Of a stretch of DNA of 64,000 bases, positions 10,210 to 19,403 are shown piece by piece. The translations under genes and the position numbers were made by a program. Origin of the DNA: Pandoraea anapnoica (GTDB lineage Bacteria > Pseudomonadota > Gammaproteobacteria > Burkholderiales > Burkholderiaceae). The stretch spans positions 176,479-240,478 of the forward strand of contig NZ_CABPSP010000012.1 of the NCBI RefSeq assembly GCF_902459765.1, read 5' to 3'. The notes under the pieces were generated by a model. The model was not told the origin of the DNA, made no database searches, and was given only the letters and a program-made list of their open reading frames with translations. The first letter of the stretch is position 1. Each line of letters starts with the position of its first letter.

Positions 10210-12510
10210 TCGAATAAATACCACCTTGTTCCGAAGACCCTGGTGATTGCGGTTCTGGCGGCACACAGTTTCCTGGCACGGGCCGTCGAGCCGTTTGTGG
10301 TCAAGGATATCCGAGTGGAGGGCTTGCAGCGTATTGAACCCGGTACCGTCTTCTCGTACCTCCCGGTCAAACCCGGTGACAAGTTCAACGATGATAAGGG
10401 CACCGAAGCAATTCGTGCCCTTTATGCCACGGGCCTGTTCTCGGACGTGAGCGTTGAAGCGCAGGGCAGCGTGCTGGTGGTGCACGTCAACGAGCGTCCC
10501 GCAATTGCTTCCATCGACTTCCTCGGCATCAAGGAATTCGACAAAGACGGTCTGAAGAAGGCACTGCGCTCGGTCGGCCTGACCGAAGGTCGCACCTTCG
10601 ACCGCAACCTGCTCGACAAATCTGAGCAAGAACTTAAGCGCCAATACCTTACGCGCGGTTACTACGCTGCTGAGGTCAAGACGACGATCACGCCGCTCGA
10701 GCGCAATCGCGTGGGCATCCAGTTCGCCGTGACGGAAGGTCCGAAGGCGACGATTCAGCAGATCAACTTCGTGGGCAACAAGGCCTTCTCGTCGTCGGAC
10801 CTGACGGCCGAGATGGAACTGGGCACGCCGAACTGGCTGTCGTGGTATTCGAAGAACGACTTGTACTCGAAAGACAAGCTCACGGGCGATCTGGAAAAGC
10901 TGCGTTCGTTCTATCTGAACCGCGGTTATCTGGAATTCAACATCGACTCCACCGACGTTTCGATCACGCCGGACAAGGACGAGATGTTCCTCACGATCAA
11001 CATTCACGAAGGCGAGCCCTACAAGGTGTCGGACGTCAAGCTGACGGGCGAAATGCTCGGCAAGCAAGACGACATCCAGAAGCTCATTCAACTCAAGGCC
11101 GGCGATACCTTCTCGGCGGCCAAGCTGCAGGCGAGCACGAAAGCCATCTCCGACCTGCTGGGCAACTACGGTTTCGCGTTTGCGAACGTGAACGCCCAGC
11201 CGAACATCGACCGTAACAACCACACCGTCGCGCTCAATCTGACGATCGATCCGGGCCGTCGTGTGTACGTGCGCAAGATCAACATCGTGGGCAACTCGCG
11301 TACGCGTGACGAAGTGATTCGCCGCGAACTGCGTCAGCTCGAAAGCTCGTGGTATGACGCCGACCGCCTGAAGCTGTCGCAAGACCGTATCAACCGTCTG
11401 GGCTACTTCACCGACGTGAACGTGACGACTGAGCCGGTGGCCGGTTCGAACGACCAGGTCGACCTTCAGGTGAAGGTGGAAGAGAAGCCGACCGGTACGA
11501 TCAACGTCGGTGCCGGTTTCTCGTCGACCGACAAGGTGGTGTTGCAGGCCGGTATCAGCCAGGACAACGTGTTCGGCTCGGGTACGTCGCTGTCCGTGAA
11601 CGTGAACACCGGTAAGACGTACCGTACGTTGGCGGTGACGCAAGTCGACCCGTATTTCACGGTTGACGGTGTGAGCCGTATTACCGACATCTACTACCGT
11701 ACGTATCAGCCGCTGTTGCTGACGAGCGATTCGGATTTCCGTATCAACACGCTCGGCGGTAACCTGAAGTTCGGCGTGCCGTTCTCCGAAGTCGACACGG
11801 TCTTCTTCGGTCTGGGCTTCGAACAAACGCGTCTGCACCTGACGAGCGACGGTACGACGCCGCAACGCTACGTCGACTATGCCAACCAGTTCGGTTACGT
11901 CAGCAACAACTATCCGCTGACGGTGGGCTGGTCGCGCGACTCGCGTGACAGCGCGCTGATCCCGAACCGCGGTCATTACCAACAGGCGAACATCGAAATC
12001 GGTACGCCGATCGGAACGACCAAGTACTTCCGCGCGTACTATCAGCACCAGTACTACTACCCGGTGAGCCGTGGCTTCACGCTGGCGCTGAACGGCGAAG
12101 TGGGCTACGGCCACGGTATGGGCGGTCAGCCGTTCCCGATTTTCAAGAACTACTTCGCGGGCGGTATCGGTTCGGTGCGTGGTTATGAGCCGAGCTCGCT
12201 GGGTCCGAAGGACACCAACGGCGAACCGCTGGGGGGGGCATCGAAGCTGATCGGTAACGTCGAACTGACGTTCCCGCTGCCGGGCACGGGTTACGATCGT
12301 ACGCTGCGTATCTTTACGTTCTTCGACGGCGGTAACGTGTTCGATAACGGTCAGGCGATTACCTTCAATAACCTGCGCTATTCTTACGGTTTCGGTCTGT
12401 CGTGGATTTCGCCGATTGGCCCGCTCAAGCTCTCGATGGGCTTCCCGCTCGTCAAGAAGACGGGCGACCAGTATCAGAAATTCCAGTTCCAGGTCGGTAC
12501 GTCGTTCTAA
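10207..12510 (+). CDS. bamA: Outer membrane protein assembly factor BamA
   Basis: Omp85-family barrel that inserts beta-barrel proteins into the outer membrane. The 767-residue product has a signal peptide ending about SFLARA before VEPFVVKDIRVEG, five POTRA domains (about residues 25-420), and a C-terminal barrel with the conserved VRGY loop and a terminal Phe (VGTSF). TTG is the only start that places a signal peptide at the N terminus; the open frame otherwise extends back into rseP. A run of eight G lies in the coding sequence at 12231-12238. Confidence 0.96.
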   Translation: MSNKYHLVPKTLVIAVLAAHSFLARAVEPFVVKDIRVEGLQRIEPGTVFSYLPVKPGDKFNDDKGTEAIRALYATGLFSDVSVEAQGSVLVVHVNERPAIASIDFLGIKEFDKDGLKKALRSVGLTEGRTFDRNLLDKSEQELKRQYLTRGYYAAEVKTTITPLERNRVGIQFAVTEGPKATIQQINFVGNKAFSSSDLTAEMELGTPNWLSWYSKNDLYSKDKLTGDLEKLRSFYLNRGYLEFNIDSTDVSITPDKDEMFLTINIHEGEPYKVSDVKLTGEMLGKQDDIQKLIQLKAGDTFSAAKLQASTKAISDLLGNYGFAFANVNAQPNIDRNNHTVALNLTIDPGRRVYVRKINIVGNSRTRDEVIRRELRQLESSWYDADRLKLSQDRINRLGYFTDVNVTTEPVAGSNDQVDLQVKVEEKPTGTINVGAGFSSTDKVVLQAGISQDNVFGSGTSLSVNVNTGKTYRTLAVTQVDPYFTVDGVSRITDIYYRTYQPLLLTSDSDFRINTLGGNLKFGVPFSEVDTVFFGLGFEQTRLHLTSDGTTPQRYVDYANQFGYVSNNYPLTVGWSRDSRDSALIPNRGHYQQANIEIGTPIGTTKYFRAYYQHQYYYPVSRGFTLALNGEVGYGHGMGGQPFPIFKNYFAGGIGSVRGYEPSSLGPKDTNGEPLGGASKLIGNVELTFPLPGTGYDRTLRIFTFFDGGNVFDNGQAITFNNLRYSYGFGLSWISPIGPLKLSMGFPLVKKTGDQYQKFQFQVGTSF

Positions 12511-12549
12511 CGACGGCAGATCGACCGGTTCCGAACGTTTCATCGTTGT

Positions 12550-12565
12550 AAGGGGTAATACATTG
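12550..12565 (+). promoter_or_regulatory. Ribosome binding site and TTG start of skp
   Basis: AAGGGG at 12550-12555 lies 7 nt before TTG 12563-12565, which opens a typical signal peptide. Confidence 0.65.
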
Positions 12566-13099
12566 AACGGTATCCGTAAGCATTGCCTTCGCGGCGTCGC
12601 CGCGGCGTTGCTGGCTGGTGCGGCTTTTGCTGCCACGGCTCAGGATGCGCGCATCGCCGCTGTGAATTCGGATCGCATTTTGCGCGATTCCACACCGGCC
12701 AAGGCCGCACAAGCCAAACTTGAGGCCGAGTTCTCCACGCGAGACAAGGCGCTGCAAGACATGGCCCAACGTCTCAAGGCGATGTCGGACAAGCTCGACA
12801 AGGACAATCCGACGTTGAGCGACGCCGAGCGCGCCAAGCGTCAGCGTGATCTGGCCGCCGCCGACACCGAATTTCAGCGCAAGCAGCGTGAGTTCCGTGA
12901 AGACCTGAATCAGCGTCGTAACGAAGAACTCGCGGCCGTGCTCGATCGCGCGAATCGCGTCATCAAGCAGATTGCCGAGACGGACAAGTACGATCTGATC
13001 GTGCAGGAAGCGGTCTACGTCAGCCCGCGTATCGACATTACGGACAAGGTGCTCAAGACGCTGAACGCAAGTTCGGGTGGCGGCACCAGCGGCAAGTGA
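12563..13099 (+). CDS. skp: Periplasmic chaperone Skp/OmpH
   Basis: Trimeric holdase chaperone that carries unfolded outer-membrane proteins to BamA. The 178-residue product starts with a signal peptide ([12 protein letters not shown], cleavage before DARIAAVN), followed by the SDRIL strand and a long charged coiled-coil tentacle (about residues 50-130). It lies between bamA and lpxD as in most proteobacteria. The start is a TTG with a good Shine-Dalgarno; an upstream frame start at 12416 lies within bamA. Confidence 0.93.
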   Translation: MNGIRKHCLRGVAAALLAGAAFAATAQDARIAAVNSDRILRDSTPAKAAQAKLEAEFSTRDKALQDMAQRLKAMSDKLDKDNPTLSDAERAKRQRDLAAADTEFQRKQREFREDLNQRRNEELAAVLDRANRVIKQIAETDKYDLIVQEAVYVSPRIDITDKVLKTLNASSGGGTSGK

Positions 13100-13113
13100 C
13101 GGGCGGGCATTCC

Positions 13114-14193
13114 ATGTCGGGATCGTCGTCCGCGCCATCCGTTACCCTGGCCCAGTTGGTCGCGCGCTTCGGCGGCGACCTGGTGGGCGATGGCAACGTT
13201 GCCGTCGAAGGCCTGGCTCCGCTCGATCGTGCGGGTAAGAAGCAACTGGCCTTCCTGTCCAATCCGCTGTATCTCGCAGAAGTGCCTAACTCGGGCGCAG
13301 CTGCTGTCATTCTCTCCAAAGCCGATTTCGACAAGCTGCCTTCGCATGAAGGCCGTGCGTGGATCGTTGCGCCGAATCCGTACGCGTACTTCGCCCGCGT
13401 GGCGCAGATGTTCGCCGACGCGGCGACACCAGTGCCGCCTGCAGGTGCCCATCCGAGTGCCGTCGTCGATCCTTCGGCCGTCGTGCCGGCCTCGTGCGTG
13501 ATCGGACCGAACGTCGTGATCGAGGCGGGGGTGCGTCTGGGTGAGCGTGTCCGTTTGATGGCGAACGTGTTCGTCGGCCGAGGCACGACGCTGGGCGACG
13601 ATGTGCTCGTCTATCCGAATGCCACGCTGTATCACACGAGTGTGATCGGTGCGCGTTGCGTGATTCACGCGGGCACCGTCATCGGTTCGGACGGTTTTGG
13701 TTTTGCGCCTGATTTCTCCGCAACGGGCGGCGAATGGGTGAAGATTCCGCAGGTGGGGCGTGCGGTGATCGAAGATGACGTCGAGATCGGCGCGTCGACG
13801 ACCATCGACCGTGGCGCCATGGCGGATACCGTCATCGAGCGCGGCTGCAAGATCGACAATCAGGTGCAGATCGCGCACAACGTGCGTGTCGGCGCCTTTA
13901 CGGTCATTGCGGCATGCACCGGTATTGCCGGTAGTAGCACGATCGGTAAATTCTGCATGCTGGGCGGCAACGTCGGCATCGCGGGCCACGTGACGCTAGG
14001 CGACAAGGTCATCGTGACGGCAAAGTCGGGGGTATCGAAATCGATCCCCGGCCCGGGCACTTACACCAGCGCGTTTCCGGCAATCCCGAACGCCGAATGG
14101 AATAAAAACGCGGCGATCATGCGCAATCTGGACAAGATGCGCGACCGCGTGCGTCAACTTGAAGCGAAGGTCAAGGACCTGCAAGACAAATGA
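13114..14193 (+). CDS. lpxD: UDP-3-O-(3-hydroxyacyl)glucosamine N-acyltransferase
   Basis: Third step of lipid A synthesis, adding the N-linked hydroxyacyl chain. The 359-residue product has an N-terminal uridine-binding domain, many left-handed hexapeptide repeats from about residue 100, and the catalytic His in [17 protein letters not shown] at 13096 overlapping the skp stop is an alternative start; ATG 13114 was preferred. Its stop overlaps the fabZ start (ATGA). Confidence 0.95.
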   Translation: MSGSSSAPSVTLAQLVARFGGDLVGDGNVAVEGLAPLDRAGKKQLAFLSNPLYLAEVPNSGAAAVILSKADFDKLPSHEGRAWIVAPNPYAYFARVAQMFADAATPVPPAGAHPSAVVDPSAVVPASCVIGPNVVIEAGVRLGERVRLMANVFVGRGTTLGDDVLVYPNATLYHTSVIGARCVIHAGTVIGSDGFGFAPDFSATGGEWVKIPQVGRAVIEDDVEIGASTTIDRGAMADTVIERGCKIDNQVQIAHNVRVGAFTVIAACTGIAGSSTIGKFCMLGGNVGIAGHVTLGDKVIVTAKSGVSKSIPGPGTYTSAFPAIPNAEWNKNAAIMRNLDKMRDRVRQLEAKVKDLQDK

Positions 14194-14648
14194 GCGAGAC
14201 CACTATTACTATCGACATCCACAAGATCATGAAGCTGCTGCCGCATCGGTATCCGATGCTGATGGTGGATCGCGTGATCGGACTGGAGCCGCACAAGAAC
14301 ATCAAGGTCATCAAGAACGTCACGATCAATGAGCCGTACTTCACCGGCCATTACCCGCAGCGTCCGGTGATGCCGGGTGTGCTGATCGTTGAAGCGTTGG
14401 CGCAGGCCGCAGCGTTGCTCACCTTCTCGGAAGAGGCGGTGCACGACGAAAACACGCTCTACTATTTCGTGGGTATCGAGAGCGTACGCTTCAAGCGTCC
14501 GGTCGAACCGGGTGATCAGCTCATTCTCTCGGTCGATTTCATCAGCCACAAGCGCGGCTTTTATAAGTTCAAGGGTGAGGCAACGGTGGACGGCAAGCTG
14601 GCTGCCGAAGCCGAGTTCATGTGCATGGTCAAGAAGAACGGCGAATAA
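14190..14648 (+). CDS. fabZ: 3-hydroxyacyl-ACP dehydratase
   Basis: Hot-dog-fold dehydratase of fatty acid elongation. The 152-residue product contains [13 protein letters not shown] and the active-site stretch [20 protein letters not shown] with catalytic His and Glu. It sits between lpxD and lpxA, where it competes for the same 3-hydroxyacyl-ACP pool, and overlaps lpxD by four bases. Confidence 0.97.
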   Translation: MSETTITIDIHKIMKLLPHRYPMLMVDRVIGLEPHKNIKVIKNVTINEPYFTGHYPQRPVMPGVLIVEALAQAAALLTFSEEAVHDENTLYYFVGIESVRFKRPVEPGDQLILSVDFISHKRGFYKFKGEATVDGKLAAEAEFMCMVKKNGE

Positions 14649-14665
14649 CCGGAACTGAGACGCTC

Positions 14666-15457
14666 ATGACGAACATTCATTCCACTGCCGTCGTCGATCC
14701 GAAGGCGCAACTGGCGGCCGACGTCGTTGTCGGTCCGTACGCGATTATCGGCCCCAACGTGACGGTCGGCGCGGGTACGCAGATTCTCGCGCACACGGTG
14801 ATCGACGGTCATACGACGCTGGGCGAGGGCAACAAGATTGGCCCGTTCGCATCGGTTGGCGGCAGTCCGCAGGATATGAAGTACGCGGGCGAGCCGACCA
14901 AGCTTGTCATTGGCGACCGCAATACCATTCGCGAATTCACGACCATCCACACCGGTACGGTGCAGGACGGTGGCCTGACGAGTCTCGGCAACGACAACTG
15001 GATCATGGCTTACGTGCACATCGCGCACGATTGTCACGTCGGCAATCACACGGTGTTCTCGAGCAACGCGCAATTGGCGGGCCATGTCCATGTCGACGAC
15101 TGGGCTATCATCGGCGGCATGACCGGTGTGCACCAGTTCGTGCGCATCGGTGCTCATGCGATGGTGGGCGGTGCGTCGGTGCTGGTACAGGACGTGCCGT
15201 CATTCGTGATCGCTTCGGGTGACCGCGCGGTACCGTACGGCATCAACGTCGAAGGGTTGCGCCGTCGCGGTTTTTCCGCCGATGCAATCACGGCATTGCG
15301 CCACGCGTACAAGCTGCTCTACAAGAGCGGATTGACGTTGGATGAAGCCAAGGTGCAAATCGAAGCCTTCGGCAATGCCGGTGCGCCGGACGTCTTCGAG
15401 GCAGTGCGCGCACTGCTCGATTTCCTCAACGCAAGCACGCGCGGTATCGTGCGCTGA
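14666..15457 (+). CDS. lpxA: Acyl-ACP--UDP-N-acetylglucosamine O-acyltransferase
   Basis: First step of lipid A synthesis. The 263-residue product is an almost continuous left-handed beta-helix of hexapeptide repeats and contains the catalytic region [14 protein letters not shown], then a C-terminal helical domain. ATG 14666 was chosen over the frame start at 14621, which lies in fabZ. Confidence 0.96.
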   Translation: MTNIHSTAVVDPKAQLAADVVVGPYAIIGPNVTVGAGTQILAHTVIDGHTTLGEGNKIGPFASVGGSPQDMKYAGEPTKLVIGDRNTIREFTTIHTGTVQDGGLTSLGNDNWIMAYVHIAHDCHVGNHTVFSSNAQLAGHVHVDDWAIIGGMTGVHQFVRIGAHAMVGGASVLVQDVPSFVIASGDRAVPYGINVEGLRRRGFSADAITALRHAYKLLYKSGLTLDEAKVQIEAFGNAGAPDVFEAVRALLDFLNASTRGIVR

Positions 15458-15460
15458 CCT

Positions 15461-16636
15461 ATGTCGCCGACCCTTCCCGGCGCCGGCCAGCGAACCCTGG
15501 CGATGGTGGCCGGGGAGCTGTCAGGCGATCTCATTGCCGGCAACGTGCTTGCCGGTCTCAAGCAAAGTCTCCCGGCCGACATCGCCTACGCGGGTGTCGG
15601 TGGTCCGCATATGGCGGAAGAGGGCTTCGACGCCTATTGGCCGATCGACAAGCTCTCCGTCATGGGCTACGTCGAAGTCATCAAGCATCTGCGCGAAATC
15701 CTCTCGATTCGAAAGCAACTGCGCGAGCGCTGGCTTGCGGAAAAGCCGATCGCATTCGTTGGCTTCGATGCGCCGGACTTCAACTTCGATCTCGAAGTCA
15801 AGCTGCGTGAAGCGGGCATTCCGACGATTCACTTCGTGAGCCCGTCGATCTGGGCGTGGCGCGGTGGGCGCATCAAGAAGATCAAGCGCGCCGTCGATCA
15901 CATGCTGTGCCTGTTCCCGTTCGAGCCCGAGATCTATCACCGTGCCGGAATTGACGCCACGTTCGTGGGTCATCCAATGGCGGACAAGATTCCGATGGTG
16001 CCCGACGTCGCAGGGGCGCGGGCCACATTGGGGCTTCAGAGCGACGGGCCTGTCGTTGCGATTCTGCCGGGCAGCCGCACGTCTGAAGTGCAGCGTCTCA
16101 CGCCGGTGTTTTTCGCGGCGATGCGTCTGCTGGCCAAGCGAGAGCCGTCGATTCGATTCGTCCTGCCGGTTGCAACGCCCCGTCTGCGCGTGCTGATGCA
16201 GCCGATTTTCGATGCCCACAGCGACCTCAATCTGACAGTGATCGACGGACGTGCGCCGCTGGCATTGGAAGCCGCAGACAGCGTGCTTCTTGCAAGCGGG
16301 ACGGCAACGCTGGAGGCCGCGCTGTACAAAAAGCCGATGGTGATCTCATACAAGGTGCCCTGGCTGACGGCGCAGATCATGAAGCGCCAGGGCTATTTGC
16401 CTTACGTGGGCTTGCCGAATATTCTGTGCGGCGAGTTCGTCGTGCCGGAGCTGTTGCAGCATTTTGCAACGCCCGAAGCGCTGGCCGATGCTGTCTGGCA
16501 GCAATTGACCGATCCGGCGTTGCGTGCATCGCTGCAAGCGCGTTTCACGAAGATTCACGAAGAGTTGCGTCAGAACACGGCGGCGCGTTCGGCGGAGGTC
16601 ATCGAGCGTGTACTGCGCGAAAAGGGGCGGCTATGA
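15461..16636 (+). CDS. lpxB: Lipid A disaccharide synthase
   Basis: Family GT19 glycosyltransferase that condenses UDP-2,3-diacylglucosamine with lipid X at the inner membrane. The 391-residue product contains [10 protein letters not shown] near the N terminus, [11 protein letters not shown], and [13 protein letters not shown] in the donor-binding half. It starts 3 nt after lpxA and overlaps rnhB by four bases. Confidence 0.96.
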   Translation: MSPTLPGAGQRTLAMVAGELSGDLIAGNVLAGLKQSLPADIAYAGVGGPHMAEEGFDAYWPIDKLSVMGYVEVIKHLREILSIRKQLRERWLAEKPIAFVGFDAPDFNFDLEVKLREAGIPTIHFVSPSIWAWRGGRIKKIKRAVDHMLCLFPFEPEIYHRAGIDATFVGHPMADKIPMVPDVAGARATLGLQSDGPVVAILPGSRTSEVQRLTPVFFAAMRLLAKREPSIRFVLPVATPRLRVLMQPIFDAHSDLNLTVIDGRAPLALEAADSVLLASGTATLEAALYKKPMVISYKVPWLTAQIMKRQGYLPYVGLPNILCGEFVVPELLQHFATPEALADAVWQQLTDPALRASLQARFTKIHEELRQNTAARSAEVIERVLREKGRL

Positions 16637-17382
16637 CGGACGACGTGAAGGTGCATCGGACGACGCGCAAGACTGCCGTTAGCAATGGCGTGACGTCTCC
16701 CGCCGTGAAGCCCCGCACGCGTGTGGCGAAAGCGACGCCTCCGCAGATGGCGTTCGATCTGTTCGCGGATATCGCAGCCGATCTGACCTGCGGCGTGGAC
16801 GAAGTCGGTCGCGGTCCGCTGGCCGGTCCGGTCGTGACAGCGGCGGTGATTCTCGACCCGTCGCGCCCGATCAAAGGACTGGCCGATTCGAAGAAGCTCA
16901 CGGCACTTCGTCGCGAGGCGCTTTACGAGGAAATCGTCGAGCGCTCGCTGGCATTTTGCATCGCCGAGGCGAGCGTGGCGGAAATCGATTCCCTGAATAT
17001 CCTTCATGCGACGATGCTCGCGATGCAGCGCGCGGTGAACGGACTTTCGCGTGTGCCAGCACTGGCGCTTATCGATGGCAATCGGTGCCCCGTGTTGCCG
17101 ATGCGTGCCGAAGCAGTGATCAAGGGTGACGACAAGGTGCCTGCGATTTCGGCGGCGTCGATTCTGGCGAAAGTCACGCGTGACCGTCAGTTGGCAGCAC
17201 TTCATGAGGAGTTTCCGCAGTACGGTTTTGACGAGCACGTCGGATACGGTACGCCCAGGCACCTCGAAGCGCTGCGCACGCATGGGCCGAGCCCGCATCA
17301 TCGCCAGTCGTTTGCGCCTGTGCGCGATGCGTTTGAAATTTTCGGCACGTTGACGGTGTCACGCGTGGTCCGTACGTCATGA
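16633..17382 (+). CDS. rnhB: Ribonuclease HII
   Basis: Cuts RNA in RNA-DNA hybrids and removes misincorporated ribonucleotides. The 249-residue product has the core signature [20 protein letters not shown] with catalytic Asp and Glu at about residues 56-57, then a LADSKKL motif. The first 45 or so residues form a basic extension beyond the catalytic core. ATG 16633 overlaps the lpxB stop; the open frame otherwise runs back to 16426. Confidence 0.95.
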   Translation: MTDDVKVHRTTRKTAVSNGVTSPAVKPRTRVAKATPPQMAFDLFADIAADLTCGVDEVGRGPLAGPVVTAAVILDPSRPIKGLADSKKLTALRREALYEEIVERSLAFCIAEASVAEIDSLNILHATMLAMQRAVNGLSRVPALALIDGNRCPVLPMRAEAVIKGDDKVPAISAASILAKVTRDRQLAALHEEFPQYGFDEHVGYGTPRHLEALRTHGPSPHHRQSFAPVRDAFEIFGTLTVSRVVRTS

Positions 17383-18158
17383 AGCTCATCAGTTCCAAAG
17401 ACAATCCCTTCTACAAGCGCCTGAAGCTACTCGCGCAGTCGAACCAGCAGCGCCGCAAGCTGGGGCAGACGTTGCTCGAAGGCGTGCATCTTGCCGACGC
17501 CTATCTCGGTGCGCTCGGACAGCCACTCGTTTGCGTAGCGGCAGAATCGGCGCTGGATAACGACGAAGTCGCGCAGATCTGGGCGCGGGTCGATCCGGAT
17601 CGACGCGTATGTTTGCCCGAGGCGCTGTTCGAGCCGTTGTCGACGTTGGTCAACGGGGTGCCGCTGCTCTTCGTGGTGGAGATGCCGTCAGGTCATCTAC
17701 CCGCAACGCAAACGACCGACTGCGTGATTCTCGATGCTGTGCAGGACGCAGGCAACGTTGGCTCCATCCTTCGAAGCGCAGCGGCCGCTGGCGTGCGCGA
17801 CGTCTACTGCATGTCGGGCACGGCGACTACATGGTCCAGCAAGGTGTTGCGCTCGGGCATGGGTGCACATTTTTCGTTGAACATCGTCGAGCATTGCACG
17901 CCGGATTCGCTGGCGCCGCGACTGTCGGTGCCGTTGCTGGCGACAAGCCTGCAAGCGAGTACGTCGCTCTACGAACAGGATTTGCGTAGTCCTGTGGCGT
18001 GGGTTTTCGGCAACGAAGGGGCGGGCGTATCACCCCATTGGCTCGAACGTGTACAGACACCGATCCGCATTCCTCAGCCGGGTGGGATGGAGTCGTTGAA
18101 CGTCGCAGCGTGCGCCGCTATTTGCTTGTTCGAGGCGGTGCGGCAGCGATTGTCGTGA
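17379..18158 (+). CDS. SpoU/TrmH-family RNA 2'-O-ribose methyltransferase
   Basis: SAM-dependent SPOUT-fold enzyme that methylates a ribose in rRNA or tRNA; the target cannot be told from sequence. The 259-residue product has an N-terminal substrate-binding part ([16 protein letters not shown]) and the C-terminal knot motifs [25 protein letters not shown] and [18 protein letters not shown]. It overlaps the rnhB stop by four bases and ends the large operon before a bidirectional terminator. Confidence 0.85.
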   Translation: MKLISSKDNPFYKRLKLLAQSNQQRRKLGQTLLEGVHLADAYLGALGQPLVCVAAESALDNDEVAQIWARVDPDRRVCLPEALFEPLSTLVNGVPLLFVVEMPSGHLPATQTTDCVILDAVQDAGNVGSILRSAAAAGVRDVYCMSGTATTWSSKVLRSGMGAHFSLNIVEHCTPDSLAPRLSVPLLATSLQASTSLYEQDLRSPVAWVFGNEGAGVSPHWLERVQTPIRIPQPGGMESLNVAACAAICLFEAVRQRLS

Positions 18159-18175
18159 TCGGCCGGTGCGAATGA

Positions 18176-18201
18176 AAAAGGGACGCTTATGCGTCCCTTT
18201 T
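18176..18201. terminator. Bidirectional terminator between the methyltransferase gene and ppsR
   Basis: AAAAGGGACGC (18176-18186) pairs perfectly with GCGTCCCTTTT (18191-18201) around a TTAT loop. The flanking A and T runs allow termination in both directions, and the two genes converge here. Confidence 0.85.
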
Positions 18202-18247
18202 GCGTTGCTATCGTCCTGCATAGAGCTCAGGCGGGCGTCGGTTGACG

Positions 18248-19138
18248 TCAGTAGACGTCGCGCTCCAGCTTGATTTCCTGAAGGATCGTCGTCGCGATTT
18301 CCTCAATCGACTTGTGCGTCGAGGAGAGCCACTTGATCCCTTCGCGACGCATCATCGCCTCGGCTTCGTTGACCTCGTAGCGACAGTTTTCGAGCGACGC
18401 ATACTTGCTGCCCGGACGACGCTCGTTGCGGATTTCCGAAAGTCGTTGCGGATCGATGGAAAGTCCGAAAATCTTTTCCTTGTACTGATCGAGCGTGGAG
18501 GGCAGTTTCTCGCGCTCGAAATCGTCCGGGATCAGCGGATAGTTGGCCGCCTTCACGCCGTACTGCATGGCGAGATAGAGCGTTGTCGGCGTCTTGCCGC
18601 TGCGCGACACGCCCACGAGAATTACGTCGGCGCTTTGGAGGTTCTTGTTGGACTGGCCGTCGTCGTGGGCGAGCGAGAAGTTCACTGCCTCGATCCGGTT
18701 CTTGTACGCTTCGCTGTCGGCGTTCTGGTGCACGCGGCCGATGGCATGCATCGACTTGAGATTGAGTTCCTGCTCCAGCGGCTCGATGAACGTCTGGAAC
18801 ATGTCGAGAATCACGCCCTGGCAATTGCGCAGGATCTCGTTGGCCCTGGCGTCCACCAACGTGCTGAAGATGATCGGACGAACGTTTTCGGTCCGATACA
18901 TTTCATTGATGCGTTGGGCCGTTTCATAGGCTTTATCGACGGAATCCACGAACGGAACGCGAATCTGACGGAAACGCATCTCGAATTGCGCGAGGATCGA
19001 GTGCGCAAACGTTTCGGCTGTAATCCCTGTGCCATCGGAGACGATGAAAACGGGCCGTGCGGCAACCGGTTTGACCGGCGCGGCGGGGCCGTCAGGGGCG
19101 GGTGTAGGGGAATTTCCGGGAGTGAGGGCGTCGCTCAT
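18248..19138 (-). CDS. ppsR: PEP synthase regulatory protein (bifunctional kinase/pyrophosphorylase)
   Basis: DUF299-family enzyme that inactivates PEP synthase by ADP-dependent phosphorylation and reactivates it by Pi-dependent dephosphorylation. The 296-residue product has the P-loop GVSRSGKTPTT and an N-terminal VFIVSDGTGITAET. A frame start at 19183 exists, but ATG 19138 gives MSDALTPGNS, followed by a Pro/Ala-rich lead, and fits better. It is divergent from its target ppsA, which supports the assignment. Confidence 0.94.
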   Translation of the reverse strand: MSDALTPGNSPTPAPDGPAAPVKPVAARPVFIVSDGTGITAETFAHSILAQFEMRFRQIRVPFVDSVDKAYETAQRINEMYRTENVRPIIFSTLVDARANEILRNCQGVILDMFQTFIEPLEQELNLKSMHAIGRVHQNADSEAYKNRIEAVNFSLAHDDGQSNKNLQSADVILVGVSRSGKTPTTLYLAMQYGVKAANYPLIPDDFEREKLPSTLDQYKEKIFGLSIDPQRLSEIRNERRPGSKYASLENCRYEVNEAEAMMRREGIKWLSSTHKSIEEIATTILQEIKLERDVY

Positions 19139-19185
19139 GCGCAGAATCGCAAAATGGTGCATTGCACGGTAGAATAGCGGCAACT

Positions 19186-19336
19186 TGTTGGATAAGCAAT
19201 TGCGCGGCCATCGCGCCCGGTTCCATGTCAGCCCCGCCTGACGGGGCGCTACGGGAAATGACGGTGGTTCGATGCAGGACGTCGGGCGCTAGCCCCTGGT
19301 ACCCGACGCTGCCAAGGCGCGATTTCTTATCCAACA
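19186..19336. repeat. Long-range inverted repeat between ppsR and ppsA
   Basis: TGTTGGATAAG at 19186-19196 recurs as its exact reverse complement CTTATCCAACA at 19326-19336. With flanks the match covers about 23 positions with five mismatches. Inside lie two further hairpins: GCCCCG/CGGGGC at 19231-19247 and CGTCGGG/CCCGACG at 19280-19308. They could be paired operators or a folded ppsA leader. Confidence 0.6.
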
Positions 19337-19403
19337 GGTCGACCGGCCCACGTCAGTCCCAGCCGGTCCGCCGAGAATTTTTTTTCTTACCTTAGGGGCT
19401 TTT

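Noticed and set aside
10183-12636. 817-codon open frame antisense to bamA
   Set aside because: It is a shadow of bamA caused by high G+C codon use; its residue mix (Arg, Val, His rich) is not protein-like and bamA is certain.
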